Assembly: GCF_001541315.1 (NCBI RefSeq)
Contig: NZ_LMVK01000045.1
Location: 62,001 to 126,000, forward strand
Reading direction: 5' to 3'
Source of the DNA: Agrobacterium tumefaciens str. B6
Lineage (GTDB): Bacteria; Pseudomonadota; Alphaproteobacteria; Rhizobiales; Rhizobiaceae
Length of the DNA stretch: 64,000 nt
Each line of letters opens with the position of its first letter. Within the stretch, counting starts at the first letter, position 1. The position numbers and the translations under genes were made by a program. This document shows, in pieces, positions 1 to 10,134 of this stretch. Below the pieces are notes generated by a model that worked only from the letters and a program-made list of their open reading frames with translations, had not been told where the DNA came from and searched no databases.

Positions 1-41
1 CCCCGGAATATTCCCGGTGAGTGAGAAGGAGAGTTTAACGG

Positions 42-1007
42 ATGAACATGATGCGCACGGCAATGCTTCTGGCCTTCATGACCGCATTGTTCATGGGTGT
101 CGGTTTTCTGATTGGCGGCAAGGGCGGCATGATGATTGCGCTGCTTATTGCGGCCGGTATGAATCTTTTCTCCTACTGGAATTCTGACAAGATGGTCCTC
201 TCCGCCTATCATGCGCGGGAGATTGATGAGGCCAATGCGCCTGAGTTTTTTGATATGATCCGCGATCTGTCGCAGAATGCCGGTCTGCCAATGCCAAAGG
301 TCTATATTTACGACAGCCTGCAGCCCAATGCCTTCGCGACTGGACGAAATCCGCAGAACGCCGCTGTTGCGGCTTCGACCGGGTTGCTGGAGCGCTTGAC
401 CCCTGAGGAAGTGGCCGGTGTCATGGCGCATGAACTCGCACATGTGCAGAACCGGGATACGCTGACCATGACAATCACCGCCACGCTGGCGGGGGCCCTT
501 TCCATGCCCGGCAATTTTCCCTCCTTCTTCGGCGGCAACCGGGGGGACAACAACAACCCCTTGGGCTTTTTCGGTGGGCGGGTTGCGATGATTGCCGCGC
601 CGCTGGCGGCAATGCTGGTGCAGATGGCGATCAGCCGCACGCGTGAATATTCCGCCGACCGCCGCGGCGCGGAAATCTGTGGCAACCCGCTCTGGCTTGC
701 CTCCGCCCTGCAGAAGATTTCGGGCATGGCGCAGCGCATTCACAATGATGATGCCGAGCGCAACCCGGCGACGGCGCATATGTTCATCATCAATCCGCTT
801 TCCGGCGAGCGCATGGACAATCTCTTTTCCACGCATCCGAACACGGAAAACCGCGTGGCGGCGCTCCACGCCATGGCGCAGGAGTTTTCTCCGCGAGGAT
901 CGACGCCGCCGTCATCGGGTGATAGACCTCTGCGCAAATCAAGCTCTGTTCCCAAAACAGGCTGGGGACGAGGCAATGAAAACGAGCGCAAGGGGCCGTG
1001 GTCTTGA
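42..1007 (+). CDS. htpX: Protease HtpX, zinc membrane metalloprotease
   Basis: This is a 321-residue M48B-family metalloprotease of the cytoplasmic membrane, which degrades misfolded membrane proteins as a partner of FtsH-type quality control. Two hydrophobic segments fill about residues 5-45. The zinc motif HELAH is at residues 130-134 and the third ligand is the Glu of REYSAD near residue 202; further hydrophobic stretches lie around 140-155 and 180-197. The start is supported by an AAGGAGAG Shine-Dalgarno sequence about 10 bases upstream; a second ATG two codons later is possible. Its last 10 bases overlap the GTG start of rsmB, so the two are probably co-transcribed. Family assignment is secure. 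Substrates are inferred from the family. Confidence 0.96.
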   Translation: MNMMRTAMLLAFMTALFMGVGFLIGGKGGMMIALLIAAGMNLFSYWNSDKMVLSAYHAREIDEANAPEFFDMIRDLSQNAGLPMPKVYIYDSLQPNAFATGRNPQNAAVAASTGLLERLTPEEVAGVMAHELAHVQNRDTLTMTITATLAGALSMPGNFPSFFGGNRGDNNNPLGFFGGRVAMIAAPLAAMLVQMAISRTREYSADRRGAEICGNPLWLASALQKISGMAQRIHNDDAERNPATAHMFIINPLSGERMDNLFSTHPNTENRVAALHAMAQEFSPRGSTPPSSGDRPLRKSSSVPKTGWGRGNENERKGPWS

Positions 1008-2389
1008 CATCCGATATTCAGAATAAGCCGGCGCGGTCCAGAAAACCGAGACCTGCAAATGGGAGGGGCCGTGAAGACGGCCCTTCGTCTTTCCAGGATA
1101 AGCCAGGCCTTGCCGCGCGCATTGCCGCCACCCGCATTCTGGCGGCCGTTCTGGAAAAGAAGACCTCGCTGGACGGGATGCTTGATAGCGAAAACGGCAA
1201 TCCCGTCTATCGAGCCCTGTCGCTTGCCGACCGGGCGCTGGTAAGGGCCATCGTCAACAGCGCGCTTCGCCACCTGCCCCGGATTGAAACGGCATTGTCG
1301 ATGCTGCTCGATGGGCCGCTGCCGCAGGGCGCGCGATCGCTGCACCACGTCCTTGTCGTCGGTGCAGCCCAGATGCTCTACCTCGATGTGCCGGATCATT
1401 CCGCTGTCGACCTCGCCGTGGAGCAGGCTCACCGCGATCCGCGCAACAAGCGTTTCGTCAAGCTGGTGAATGCCGTTCTCAGAAGGCTCGGTCGTGAAAA
1501 AGCGGAGATCGAAAAGGCTGTCGCCGATGTTCCCGTGCTGCCGGACTGGTTCTATGCGCGGCTTGTTTCGGCTTACGGAAATGAGGCAGCTCAAAGGATT
1601 TCGCAGGCGCAGCTGACACCCTCCTCCATTGATCTCACGATCAAGGCGGATCCCGCTCTTTGGGCGGAGAAACTGGGTGGTACGCTCATGCCGAACGGCA
1701 GCGTGCGACTGGGTGAATTCGAGGGACAAATCCCATCGCTCGAAGGTTTCGCCGAGGGTGCATGGTGGGTGCAGGATCTTGCGGCGAGCATGCCTGTCAG
1801 GTTACTGGGCGATATCTCCGGCAAGCGTGTCGCCGATCTCTGCGCGGCCCCGGGCGGCAAGACCGCCCAGCTTGCGCTGGCGGGTGCCAAGGTGACGGCG
1901 CTGGATCAGTCCGGCAACCGTCTTCGTCGCCTCAGGGAAAATCTCGATCGACTTGGCCTAAATGCCGAGACGGGGGAGGCGAATATGCTGAAGTACCAGC
2001 CGGAACAGCTTTTTGACGCGGTTCTCCTTGATGCGCCATGTTCTTCCACCGGGACACTTCGCAAACATCCTGATGTCTGCTGGACCAAGGATGAGAACGA
2101 TATCGCCAAATTGGCCGCTCTTCAGGGCCAGATGCTGCGGCAGGCGCTGACCCTTGTTGGTCCCGGCGGTCTCGTGGTCTTCTCCAATTGCTCGCTTGAT
2201 CCTTCCGAAGGGGAAGAGATGATTGCCGAGGTTCTGGCGGAAAATCCCGGCGTGGAGCGTGTTGCCGTCCGCCGCGAGGATTGGCCCGGAATGGAAGCGG
2301 CTATCAGCGCCGATGGCGATCTTCGTACGACGCCTGATATGTTCGGCGGCGTCGATGGGTTTTTTAGCAGTGTCTTGCGTAAGAAGTAG
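998..2389 (+). CDS. rsmB: 16S rRNA (cytosine-5) methyltransferase RsmB/Fmu
   Basis: 463 residues. The N-terminal part (about 30-170) is a NusB-like RNA-binding domain and the C-terminal part is a SAM-dependent RNA m5C methyltransferase. The SAM loop AAPGGK is near residue 286. Both hallmark cysteines are present: DAPCSSTG (Cys about 348) and FSNCS (Cys about 398), the latter expected to be the attacking nucleophile. By family it methylates a single cytosine of 16S rRNA (C967 in E. coli). The GTG start lies inside the end of htpX, in another frame, which suggests translational coupling. E. coli RsmB is about 430 residues, so a short N-terminal extension is present here and a later start cannot be excluded. 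Confidence 0.93.
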   Translation: MVLTSDIQNKPARSRKPRPANGRGREDGPSSFQDKPGLAARIAATRILAAVLEKKTSLDGMLDSENGNPVYRALSLADRALVRAIVNSALRHLPRIETALSMLLDGPLPQGARSLHHVLVVGAAQMLYLDVPDHSAVDLAVEQAHRDPRNKRFVKLVNAVLRRLGREKAEIEKAVADVPVLPDWFYARLVSAYGNEAAQRISQAQLTPSSIDLTIKADPALWAEKLGGTLMPNGSVRLGEFEGQIPSLEGFAEGAWWVQDLAASMPVRLLGDISGKRVADLCAAPGGKTAQLALAGAKVTALDQSGNRLRRLRENLDRLGLNAETGEANMLKYQPEQLFDAVLLDAPCSSTGTLRKHPDVCWTKDENDIAKLAALQGQMLRQALTLVGPGGLVVFSNCSLDPSEGEEMIAEVLAENPGVERVAVRREDWPGMEAAISADGDLRTTPDMFGGVDGFFSSVLRKK

Positions 2390-2514
2390 AAAAAAGCCAA
2401 GCTCTCGCGAATCATTAGATATTTATCGAAAACGTTCCGGTCGTCGCGGTTCACTGATAAAAACAAAACATGTGAAACGGGAAACACAGCTTGTTAGGGT
2501 CCTTTGCAGGCAGC

Positions 2515-4182
2515 ATGAATGCCGCCGGTCTTCTTTCGCGGATGGCGTATCGTCATTTGTGTGTCGGCCTTACGCCCTTGCGCCTGCATGTGTCGCGATT
2601 TGCCAATCGTGTGCCCGATGGTCTGGTGGCGGCGCCGACCGATCTCAGAGCGATCGATCCCTATTTCGCCGAGGAATTGTTGCGGGGCCGCATCGCGTTG
2701 GCCGGGCGTGTCGTCGAAACCGGCGGAGCTTCGCCCTTTCAGGTGGACTACCCCTCGGCGGTTTTTGAAGAACGGCTGCATGCATTCACTTGGCTGCGGC
2801 ATATTCGTTCCGATAAATCGAGCGAGGCCTGTAAGCGGGCTCGCCGCATCGTCGCCGAATGGATGGTGATCCATGGCAGACGGCTTGCGGGTATCGCCTG
2901 GTCGCCGGAAATCGCGGCGCAGAGGTTGATAGCCTGGCTCTCGCACTCTCCCGTGGTTTTATACGAGGCTGATGCCGGTTTTTACCGCCGTTTCCTGAAA
3001 AGCCTTGCCTTTCACGTGCGGTATCTCGAAAGAATCGTCAGACATGCGCCTGACGGCGAAGCGCGGCTGAGGGTTAGGATCGCGCTCGCCATGGCCTCTA
3101 TCGCCATGCCTACCCGCCTGTCGCGCATCAACCGGAACGGAATGAAGCTGGCTCAGGAAATGGAACGCCAGATTCTACCCGATGGCGGGCATGTTTCCCG
3201 CAACCCACGGGTCATGCTGGATTTGCTGCTCGATCTCCTGCCGCTGCGACAAAGCTATATCAATCTGGGCCATGATCTCCCCTCCGGTCTGGTGCCGGCG
3301 ATAGACCGCATGTTTCCGGCGATCCGGTTCTTCCGGCATCAGGGCGGCGATCTCGCGCTGTTCAACGGCGCCACGGCCACGCTGGCCAATGAGCTTGTTT
3401 CCGTGCTGCGCTACGACGAAACGGCTGGCCGGCCCTCCAAAGTCCTGCCGGATGTGAACTATCACCGGCTTGCGACGGACGATACGGTCATCATCGTCGA
3501 TACAGGGTATCCCGGTTCGGCGGAGCTTTCACGCAATGCCCATTCGGGTTGCCTTTCGTTTGAAATGTCCTGTGGCAAGAACCGCTTCATCGTCAATTCC
3601 GGTTTTCCGCGCAATGCCGCGCCGGAATATCAGCGGGCCAGCCGTTCGACGGCCGCGCATTCCACTGTCACGCTTGCGGATACATCATCCTGCAGACTGT
3701 CGCGCTCGAGGCTGCTTGGTCCGATCATGGTATCAGGTGTCAGCCAGGTTGACAGCCGACGTGGAACGGACGCAAACGGCAATGACATCCTGTGGGCGTC
3801 TCATGACGGTTATTTGCAGAATTTCGGCTGTTATCATGAGCGGGAAATAGAATTGAATGCGGCCGGCACCAAGATAAAAGGCCGGGATCTGCTTCGGGCT
3901 GATGAGAATGCCGCAAAAACGCAATTGCAGTCGATCTCCGCGGTTTCGCGTTTCCACATTCATCCTCACATTCAGCTGCACCAGCGGGACGAAGAGTCGG
4001 TCTACCTGGAGGCGGCGGATGGAACCGTCTGGCTGTTTTCGGCACCCGGGCTGGAGCTTTTCGTCACCGAGGATGTGTTTATGGCCGATGCGTCCGGCAT
4101 GCGGCCCTCTCAGCAGATCGAGCTCCCCTTCAATCTTGCGAATACGCGGGAAATCCGCTGGCTGATTGAACGCCAGGCCTAG
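2515..4182 (+). CDS. Heparinase II/III family protein
   Basis: A protein of about 555 residues with a helical N-terminal half and a C-terminal heparinase II/III-like beta domain starting near residue 310. Characterised relatives are polysaccharide lyases acting on uronic-acid glycans. I see no signal peptide or membrane segment, so the protein looks cytoplasmic, which is odd for a polysaccharide lyase. The start is uncertain: an in-frame TTG at 2491 would add eight residues, while the ATG at 2515 has a weak AGG four bases upstream. The gene sits between rsmB and purH on the same strand, with about 125 bases before it and 150 after it. The substrate is unknown; a role in cell-envelope glycan turnover is only inference. 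Confidence 0.82.
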   Translation: MNAAGLLSRMAYRHLCVGLTPLRLHVSRFANRVPDGLVAAPTDLRAIDPYFAEELLRGRIALAGRVVETGGASPFQVDYPSAVFEERLHAFTWLRHIRSDKSSEACKRARRIVAEWMVIHGRRLAGIAWSPEIAAQRLIAWLSHSPVVLYEADAGFYRRFLKSLAFHVRYLERIVRHAPDGEARLRVRIALAMASIAMPTRLSRINRNGMKLAQEMERQILPDGGHVSRNPRVMLDLLLDLLPLRQSYINLGHDLPSGLVPAIDRMFPAIRFFRHQGGDLALFNGATATLANELVSVLRYDETAGRPSKVLPDVNYHRLATDDTVIIVDTGYPGSAELSRNAHSGCLSFEMSCGKNRFIVNSGFPRNAAPEYQRASRSTAAHSTVTLADTSSCRLSRSRLLGPIMVSGVSQVDSRRGTDANGNDILWASHDGYLQNFGCYHEREIELNAAGTKIKGRDLLRADENAAKTQLQSISAVSRFHIHPHIQLHQRDEESVYLEAADGTVWLFSAPGLELFVTEDVFMADASGMRPSQQIELPFNLANTREIRWLIERQA

Positions 4183-4334
4183 GAAATTTCCGGCGGCGCG
4201 GGGCAAAAACCGCCATAGTTTACGCCGTTCAGCATCCCCGCTGTTTATTAATCCGGTAAGCTGTGTTAACGCGGCGGCAATTGCTGGATCAATCCCATTC
4301 CAGCCTGTCCTCCCCGTTTAACGGAGTATGCCTG

Positions 4335-5951
4335 ATGGCCGTCGTGTCCAAGAAAATCCCCGCCCCCGACAAGGTCAAAATCCGCACGGCGCTTCTTTCC
4401 GTGTCTGACAAGACTGACATTATAGAGCTGGCGACGGTTCTGTCGAAGCTTGGCGTCAAGCTCCTGTCGACCGGTGGTACGGCGAAAGCCATTGCGGAAG
4501 CAGGCCTGCCGGTGACGGATGTCTCCGACGTGACGAATTTTCCTGAGATCATGGACGGCCGCGTCAAGACTCTGCACCCCAATGTCCATGGTGGGCTGCT
4601 GGCTATCAGGGATGACGCGGAGCATGTCGAGGCGATGAAGGCGCACGGCATCGAGGCGATCGATCTCTCGGTCATCAATCTCTATCCCTTCGAGGAAGTT
4701 CGCGCCAAGGGCGGCGATTATCCGACGACGGTCGAAAACATCGATATTGGTGGCCCGGCAATGATCCGCGCTTCCGCCAAGAACCATGCCTATGTCACTG
4801 TTGTTACCGATCCGTCCGATTACCCTGACCTGGTTGAAGCCCTGCAGGCTGATGACGGCCAGACCTCCTATGCGCTACGCCAGCGTTTTGCCGCCAAGGC
4901 CTATGCCCGCACGGCTGCCTATGACGCGGTGATTTCCAACTGGTTTGCCCAGGCGCTCGCGATCGAGACGCCGGATTACCGCGCCATCGGCGGCGTGCTG
5001 AAGGAAAAGATGCGCTATGGCGAAAACCCGCACCAGAGCGCAGGCTTCTATCTGACGGGTGAGAAGCGCCCCGGCGTGGCGACCGCCACTCTGCTTCAGG
5101 GCAAACAGCTTTCCTACAACAACATCAATGATACGGACGCAGCTTACGAGCTTGTGGCGGAATTCCTGCCGGAAAACGCGCCGGCCGTTGCCATCATCAA
5201 ACACGCCAATCCCTGTGGCGTTGCGACCGGCCCGACGCTTGCCGAAGCCTATCGGCGCGCGCTGGCATGTGATTCCGTTTCCGCCTTTGGCGGTGTCATC
5301 GCCTTGAATCGCACGCTTGATGCGGAAACGGCGGAAGAGATCGTCAAGCTCTTCACGGAAGTCATCATCGCACCTGACGTGACGGAAGAAGCCAAGTCCA
5401 TCATCGCCCGCAAGCCGAACCTGCGCCTGCTGACCGCCGGTGGCCTGCCTGATCCGCGCGCGGCCGGGATTACGGCGAAGACCGTTTCGGGTGGCCTGCT
5501 GGTGCAGAGCCGCGACAATGGCATGGTCGAAGATCTGGACCTCCAGGTGGTCACCAAGCGTGCGCCGACGCTGCAGGAACTTGAAGATATGAAGTTCGCT
5601 TTCAAGATCGCCAAGCATGTTAAGTCCAATGCCGTTATCTATGCCAAGGACGGGCAGACCGCAGGCATCGGTGCCGGCCAGATGAGCCGTGTGGATTCCG
5701 CCCGCATTGCCGCCCAGAAGGCGGAAGATGCCGCCAAGGCTCTTGGTCTTTCCGAGCCGCTGACACGCGGCTCTGCCGTCGCTTCGGAAGCATTTTATCC
5801 CTTTGCTGACGGGCTGCTCGCCGCGATCGCCGCAGGTGCTACCGCTGTTATCCAGCCGGCTGGCTCCATGCGCGATCAGGAAGTGATCGACGCTGCGAAC
5901 GAGCACAATGTGGCAATGGTCTTTACCGGCATGCGTCACTTCCGCCACTAA
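4335..5951 (+). CDS. purH: Bifunctional AICAR transformylase/IMP cyclohydrolase PurH
   Basis: 538 residues, the usual length for PurH. It catalyses the last two steps of de novo purine synthesis, AICAR to FAICAR (10-formyl-THF donor) and FAICAR to IMP. The N-terminal MGS-like cyclohydrolase domain starts at about residue 17 (VSDKT, then [10 protein letters not shown], then GRVKTLHP). The transformylase domain carries KHANPCG with catalytic Lys-His at about 289-290, and the protein ends FTGMRHFRH, typical of the family. The ATG at 4335 was chosen because AACGGAG lies just upstream and the protein then begins as relatives do; the frame is open back to 4263 but that stretch lacks a ribosome site. 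A strong terminator follows, so the transcript ends here. Confidence 0.97.
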   Translation: MAVVSKKIPAPDKVKIRTALLSVSDKTDIIELATVLSKLGVKLLSTGGTAKAIAEAGLPVTDVSDVTNFPEIMDGRVKTLHPNVHGGLLAIRDDAEHVEAMKAHGIEAIDLSVINLYPFEEVRAKGGDYPTTVENIDIGGPAMIRASAKNHAYVTVVTDPSDYPDLVEALQADDGQTSYALRQRFAAKAYARTAAYDAVISNWFAQALAIETPDYRAIGGVLKEKMRYGENPHQSAGFYLTGEKRPGVATATLLQGKQLSYNNINDTDAAYELVAEFLPENAPAVAIIKHANPCGVATGPTLAEAYRRALACDSVSAFGGVIALNRTLDAETAEEIVKLFTEVIIAPDVTEEAKSIIARKPNLRLLTAGGLPDPRAAGITAKTVSGGLLVQSRDNGMVEDLDLQVVTKRAPTLQELEDMKFAFKIAKHVKSNAVIYAKDGQTAGIGAGQMSRVDSARIAAQKAEDAAKALGLSEPLTRGSAVASEAFYPFADGLLAAIAAGATAVIQPAGSMRDQEVIDAANEHNVAMVFTGMRHFRH

Positions 5952-5974
5952 GTGCGGAACAGGCAGAAATGACA

Positions 5975-6004
5975 AAGGCCCGGAAAGTGATTTCCGGGCC
6001 TTTT
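5975..6004 (+). terminator. Rho-independent terminator after purH
   Basis: A 13-bp perfect inverted repeat (5975-5987 with 5992-6004) encloses the loop GTGA and ends in TTTT. It lies 24 bases beyond the purH stop. Because the left arm starts with AAA it may also serve the convergent altronate dehydratase-like gene, whose stop is at 6036. Confidence 0.9.
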
Positions 6005-6035
6005 GTTTCACGTGGGACAGTCTGGTGTCGCAGGT

Positions 6036-7568
6036 TCAGGTCACAGCCCCAACCTGCCAAGGCACAAATTCGTTGTCGCCGTAGTCGTAAATCTCGCTGA
6101 CGGTCTTGTCGCCGGATGCGACGGCCAGAATATGCTCGAAAATTCGTTTGCCGGATTCTTCGATGGTTTCGTTGCCGGTGACGATCTCGCCGCAATTGAT
6201 ATCCATGTCTTCCTTCATGTGTTCATACATTTCGGAATTGGTGGCGATCTTGATGCAGGGAGCCGGCTTGAAGCCCGAGACCGAGCCGCGGCCGGTGGTG
6301 AAACAGATGACGTTGCAGCCGCCCGCGACCTGGCCGGTGACGGCAACGGGATCATAGCCTGGTGTATCCATGAAGACGAAACCCTGCTCCGTCACGGTCT
6401 CGGCAAATTCATAAACCGCCTTCAGCGGCATGGAGCCGCCCTTTGCGACTGCGCCGAGTGATTTTTCCAGAATGGTGGTCAGGCCGCCGAGCTTGTTGCC
6501 GTGGGAAGGGTTGTTGTTGAGTTCGTCACCGTTGCGGGCGGTATAATCCCGCCACCAGTCGATACGCTGCAAGAGCTTTTCGGCCACAGCAGGGGTGACT
6601 GCGCGCTTCGTCAACAGATGCTCGGCGCCGTAAATCTCCGGCGTTTCGGATAGGACTGTGGTGCCGCCGTTGCGGACGATGAGGTCGGAGGCATAACCCA
6701 AAGCGGGGTTGGCGGAAATGCCGGAATAACCATCCGAACCACCACATTCCAGCGCCACCTTCAGCTTGGAGAGCGGTTGCTCGGTGCGGCGGGCGGCGTT
6801 GACCATTGGCAGCATGGCCTTGATCTCGGCAATCGCCGCATCGATCGTCTTGCGGGTGCCGCCATGCTGCTGGATCGTCATGGTACGCAGCCGCTCACCC
6901 TCTTCCATCTTGTAATGTTCGAGGATGGGGGCGATCTGGTTGGTTTCACAGCCGAGGCCGATCAGCAGAATGCCGCCGAAATTAGGATGACGGGCATAAC
7001 CCTGAATGGTGCGGATCAGCAGGCGGTAACCTTCCGATTTTGTGTTCAGCGCACAGCCGCCCCCATGGGTCAGCGCCACGACGCCATCGACATTGTCGAA
7101 ACCATCAAGGCCGCCCTGCTTGTTGAAATAATCAGCGATGTAACGCGATACCGTGGCGGAACAGTTCACCGAAGCGATGACGCCGATATAGTTTCTCGTT
7201 CCGACGCCACCGAGGCCGCGGTCATACCCCTTGAACGTCCGGCGCTCGGCTTCCGGCAGCATGCCCTTTTCTTCAATATCGACACTGAACTGATGGGCGT
7301 GTTCGGACGGCACCATGGCAAGATTGTGCAGGTGAACATGCCGGCCGGGCTCGATATCCTGTGTGGCGATGCCGATCACCTGTCCGTATTTCAGTACCTC
7401 GTCTCCGGATTTGATGAGTTTGAGGGCCACCTTATGCCCGCGCCCGATCAGCTCGAGCGCCGCCAGATCTCCCCTGCCCGTTGCGCCGCCGGCCGGAATG
7501 GACCGACGCGCCACCGCGACATTGTCGTTGGCGTTCAGCAAAATGGTTGCCTCGGAATTCTCACTCAC
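6036..7568 (-). CDS. UxaA-family altronate dehydratase
   Basis: 510 residues with the full UxaA/GarD architecture: an N-terminal SAF domain (about 10-95) and a large dehydratase domain (about 110-500). By family it removes water from D-altronate to give 2-keto-3-deoxy-D-gluconate in an iron-dependent reaction; other hexonates are possible substrates. Cysteines conserved in the family can be seen at SVNCSATV, GGGCALN, GLGCETN and ECGGSDG. The start is GTG, placed by a strong GGAGGAGG about eight bases upstream. It lies 44 bases downstream of the GntR gene on the same strand. The divergent operon encodes enzymes that would produce D-altronate (zinc dehydrogenase and tagaturonate reductase-like), which supports this role. 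The exact substrate is inferred from context. Confidence 0.88.
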   Translation of the reverse strand: MSENSEATILLNANDNVAVARRSIPAGGATGRGDLAALELIGRGHKVALKLIKSGDEVLKYGQVIGIATQDIEPGRHVHLHNLAMVPSEHAHQFSVDIEEKGMLPEAERRTFKGYDRGLGGVGTRNYIGVIASVNCSATVSRYIADYFNKQGGLDGFDNVDGVVALTHGGGCALNTKSEGYRLLIRTIQGYARHPNFGGILLIGLGCETNQIAPILEHYKMEEGERLRTMTIQQHGGTRKTIDAAIAEIKAMLPMVNAARRTEQPLSKLKVALECGGSDGYSGISANPALGYASDLIVRNGGTTVLSETPEIYGAEHLLTKRAVTPAVAEKLLQRIDWWRDYTARNGDELNNNPSHGNKLGGLTTILEKSLGAVAKGGSMPLKAVYEFAETVTEQGFVFMDTPGYDPVAVTGQVAGGCNVICFTTGRGSVSGFKPAPCIKIATNSEMYEHMKEDMDINCGEIVTGNETIEESGKRIFEHILAVASGDKTVSEIYDYGDNEFVPWQVGAVT

Positions 7569-7612
7569 GGGTTATCCTCCTCCCGATATATATTGTCTGC
7601 TATGTTTCGAAA

Positions 7613-8305
7613 TTAGCTTTCCACCCAGCGTCTCTTCGAACCTTCCAGATGGGTATGCATGGCTGCCTGCGCCAGCAGCGGGTCTTTAAGCTCAAGCGCC
7701 GCCAGAATGGCTTCATGTTCCTGAAGCGCATGGGTCCAGGTATCGCGGTCTTCAAATTTCACGCGAAGCTGGGCCGAAATCGGGCTGTGGCGCTCGTCGA
7801 AAAGGTTCGCCACCATTCGGGCCAGAACGCTGTTACCGGATTGCTCGGCTATGGTGACGTGAAACAGCCGGTCCTGATCCAGAGGTTTGCGACCGGCCTC
7901 GATTTCCCTTTGCATGGTGTTGAGTATCTGGCGGAGGGTCGCGATCGTCTCATCGGTCATCCGGCTTGCCGCCAGCACGATGGTCGCGCCCTCCAGCGCG
8001 GCCCGCGCCTGCATCAGTTCGGAGGGGCTGTCGCCAAGCGATTTGGTATGATGGGTCGTCTGCAGAGCTTCCGCCGACACATAGACGCCGGAACCCATGC
8101 GAATCTCGACGGTGTTGTCAATTTCAAGCGCAATCAGCGCCTCGCGCAACGAAGGCCTTGATACACCGAGCTTCTGGGCCAGTTCCCGTTCGGCGGGAAG
8201 CCGCGTACCGGGCAGGAATTCACCTATATCGATGAGTTCACGTATCTGATCCGCAATCTGCTGATAAAGCCTGCGCGGTTCCGCTATTTTGGCCTGACCA
8301 CTCAT
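7613..8305 (-). CDS. GntR transcriptional regulator, FadR/FCD subfamily
   Basis: 230 residues. An N-terminal winged helix (about 10-75, containing the RLPAERELAQKLGVSRPSLREAL-type recognition region) is followed by an all-helical FCD ligand domain with metal-binding-type residues (the D...H of DQDRLFHVTIAEQSGN and later histidines). FCD regulators typically repress sugar-acid catabolic operons and release DNA on binding a pathway intermediate. I use the ATG at 8305; a TTG at 8332 would add nine residues but is less likely. The gene diverges from the ABC transporter operon and reads into the altronate dehydratase gene, so it probably controls both directions from the 8306-8560 spacer. The inducer is unknown and is presumably an aldonate or keto-deoxy acid. 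Confidence 0.9.
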   Translation of the reverse strand: MSGQAKIAEPRRLYQQIADQIRELIDIGEFLPGTRLPAERELAQKLGVSRPSLREALIALEIDNTVEIRMGSGVYVSAEALQTTHHTKSLGDSPSELMQARAALEGATIVLAASRMTDETIATLRQILNTMQREIEAGRKPLDQDRLFHVTIAEQSGNSVLARMVANLFDERHSPISAQLRVKFEDRDTWTHALQEHEAILAALELKDPLLAQAAMHTHLEGSKRRWVES

Positions 8306-8560
8306 GTGTTTTCCGACGAGCCCTCTCTGCAATCCGTATTTGGCCTTACCGTAACGCCAAGCGTATCAATGCGCAAGGAATTACTTAATCATATGAAAAT
8401 ACATACTTATTACCGATACGATTTCGATACGCTGTTTCCGCTTCGGATGCAGGATAGCAAATTTTGACCTAATTGGCTTGACCATTCTGAAAAACCGGCC
8501 TAACCATTCGACCTGTTCATGAACCCCGGTGGAGCGGGGATACGGGTGGGAGGTTTCCAG
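8306..8560. promoter_or_regulatory. Divergent control region of the sugar island
   Basis: A 255-base spacer between the GntR gene and the ABC operon. It holds two direct copies of CGATACG (8414-8420 and 8425-8431, 11 bases apart, one helical turn) and a related inverted copy, CGTATC, at 8362-8367. Nearer the operon, ATTGG (8472-8476) and CCATT (8482-8486) form an imperfect palindrome resembling ATTGG/CCAAT operators of hexuronate GntR regulators. A GGGAGG ribosome site precedes the ATPase start. These are candidate operators only; no promoter hexamers are convincing. Confidence 0.4.
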
Positions 8561-10126
8561 ATGTCGCAGGGCGCATCGACAATTCGGGGCGATTTTTCGC
8601 CTGAGGAGATGGCGCGCGCGGAGCGTTCGGCCCTTCTGCGTCTCGACAATATCAGCAAGGAATTTCCGGGCGTCAAAGCGCTGTCCAACGTGCATTTTGA
8701 TTTGCGCGGCGGTGAAGTGCATGCCGTCTGCGGCGAGAATGGTGCGGGAAAATCGACGCTGATGAAAATCATCAGCGGCGTTTATCAGCCGAGCGACGGC
8801 ACGATCCTGCACAAGGGCGTGAAGGTGCAATATGCATCACCGCTGGAATCCGAAGCCGCCGGCATCGCCATCATTCACCAGGAACTCAACCTCGTTCCGC
8901 ATCTTTCCGTTGCCGAGAACATCTATCTTGCGCGCGAACCGCGTCGCGGTTTCCTCGTTGACCGCAAGAAGCTGCGTCTCGATGCCAAGCGCTGTCTCGA
9001 CCGGCTGGGTGTTGATATCAACCCCGACCAGATGGTCCGTGGCCTCTCCGTCGCCCAATGTCAGATGGTGGAGATTGCCAAGGCGCTGTCGCTTGATGCG
9101 GAAGTGCTCATCATGGATGAGCCGACCTCTTCGCTGACCGAGCAGGAAACCCGCCTTCTTTTCAAGGTTATCCGGGACCTCAAGGCCTCCGGCGTCGGCA
9201 TCGTTTACATTTCCCATCGTCTCGATGAAATGGCCGAGATCGTCGACCGTGTGACGGTCCTGCGTGACGGACGTTATATCTCGACAGACGATTTCGCTTC
9301 GATTACCGTCGATGACATCGTCACCCGCATGGTCGGGCGTTCACTGGAAGACAAATTCCCCGAGCGCACATCGCGCCCGACGGAAGACGTCATCTTCTCC
9401 GTTGAAGGTCTGGCCCGCAATGGCGTGTTCAGCGATGTGAGCTTTTCACTGCGGCGCGGTGAAATCCTCGGTTTTGCCGGACTTATGGGCGCGGGACGAA
9501 CGGAAGTCGCGCGGGCGATCTTCGGGGCCGATCCGCTTGATGCCGGCAAGATCACCTTCAATGGGCGCGAGCTTTCGATCAACTCGCCGCAGGACGCGAT
9601 CGAAGAAGGCATTGCCTATCTCTCGGAAGACCGCAAAAGCGATGGCCTCGCCATCAAGATGTCGGTGGCGGCCAATACGACGCTTGCCAATCTCGGCGAG
9701 GTTTCCAACCGTTTCGGGCTGATCGACTTCAAGAAGCACGACGATGTCGCCAGGCGCTACGTCGACCTTCTGAATATCCGCACCCCTTCGATCGATCAGA
9801 CGGTGCGGCTGCTTTCGGGTGGCAATCAGCAGAAAATCATCATCGGCAAATGGCTGTTCCGCCAGTCGCGCGTGCTGTTCTTCGATGAGCCGACGCGCGG
9901 CATCGATGTCGGCGCCAAATTCGCGATCTACAAGATCATGGACGAGTTGGCCGCACAGGGCATCGGCGTCGTTCTCATCAGTTCGGAACTGCCGGAAATT
10001 CTGGGGCTGACGGATCGCATCGCGGTCTTCCATCAGGGCCGCATCACGGGCGTACTCGAAACCGCCAAGACCAATCAGGAAGAAATCATGCGGTATGCGT
10101 CCGGTTACGGCCGGGCCGCGCAGTGA
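8561..10126 (+). CDS. Sugar ABC transporter, ATP-binding protein (two ABC domains)
   Basis: About 521 residues, of the RbsA/MglA/XylG type: two fused ABC ATPase domains energising a sugar importer. Domain 1 has Walker A GENGAGKST and Walker B VLIMDEPTS, with a variant signature, LSVAQ. Domain 2 has a degenerate P-loop (GLMGAGRTEV), a good signature (LSGGNQQK) and Walker B VLFFDEPTRGID. Such asymmetry is normal in the family. The ATG at 8561 is preferred because GGGAGG lies seven to twelve bases upstream; the frame also opens with an ATG at 8519 that lacks a ribosome site. It is the first gene of the + operon, followed after eight bases by the permease. The sugar is inferred from downstream enzymes (L-fucose/L-galactose-like). 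Confidence 0.93.
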   Translation: MSQGASTIRGDFSPEEMARAERSALLRLDNISKEFPGVKALSNVHFDLRGGEVHAVCGENGAGKSTLMKIISGVYQPSDGTILHKGVKVQYASPLESEAAGIAIIHQELNLVPHLSVAENIYLAREPRRGFLVDRKKLRLDAKRCLDRLGVDINPDQMVRGLSVAQCQMVEIAKALSLDAEVLIMDEPTSSLTEQETRLLFKVIRDLKASGVGIVYISHRLDEMAEIVDRVTVLRDGRYISTDDFASITVDDIVTRMVGRSLEDKFPERTSRPTEDVIFSVEGLARNGVFSDVSFSLRRGEILGFAGLMGAGRTEVARAIFGADPLDAGKITFNGRELSINSPQDAIEEGIAYLSEDRKSDGLAIKMSVAANTTLANLGEVSNRFGLIDFKKHDDVARRYVDLLNIRTPSIDQTVRLLSGGNQQKIIIGKWLFRQSRVLFFDEPTRGIDVGAKFAIYKIMDELAAQGIGVVLISSELPEILGLTDRIAVFHQGRITGVLETAKTNQEEIMRYASGYGRAAQ

Positions 10127-10134
10127 GGAACGAC

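Noticed and set aside
740..1729. A 329-codon open frame on the minus strand
   Set aside because: It covers parts of htpX and rsmB in antisense and has no family features.
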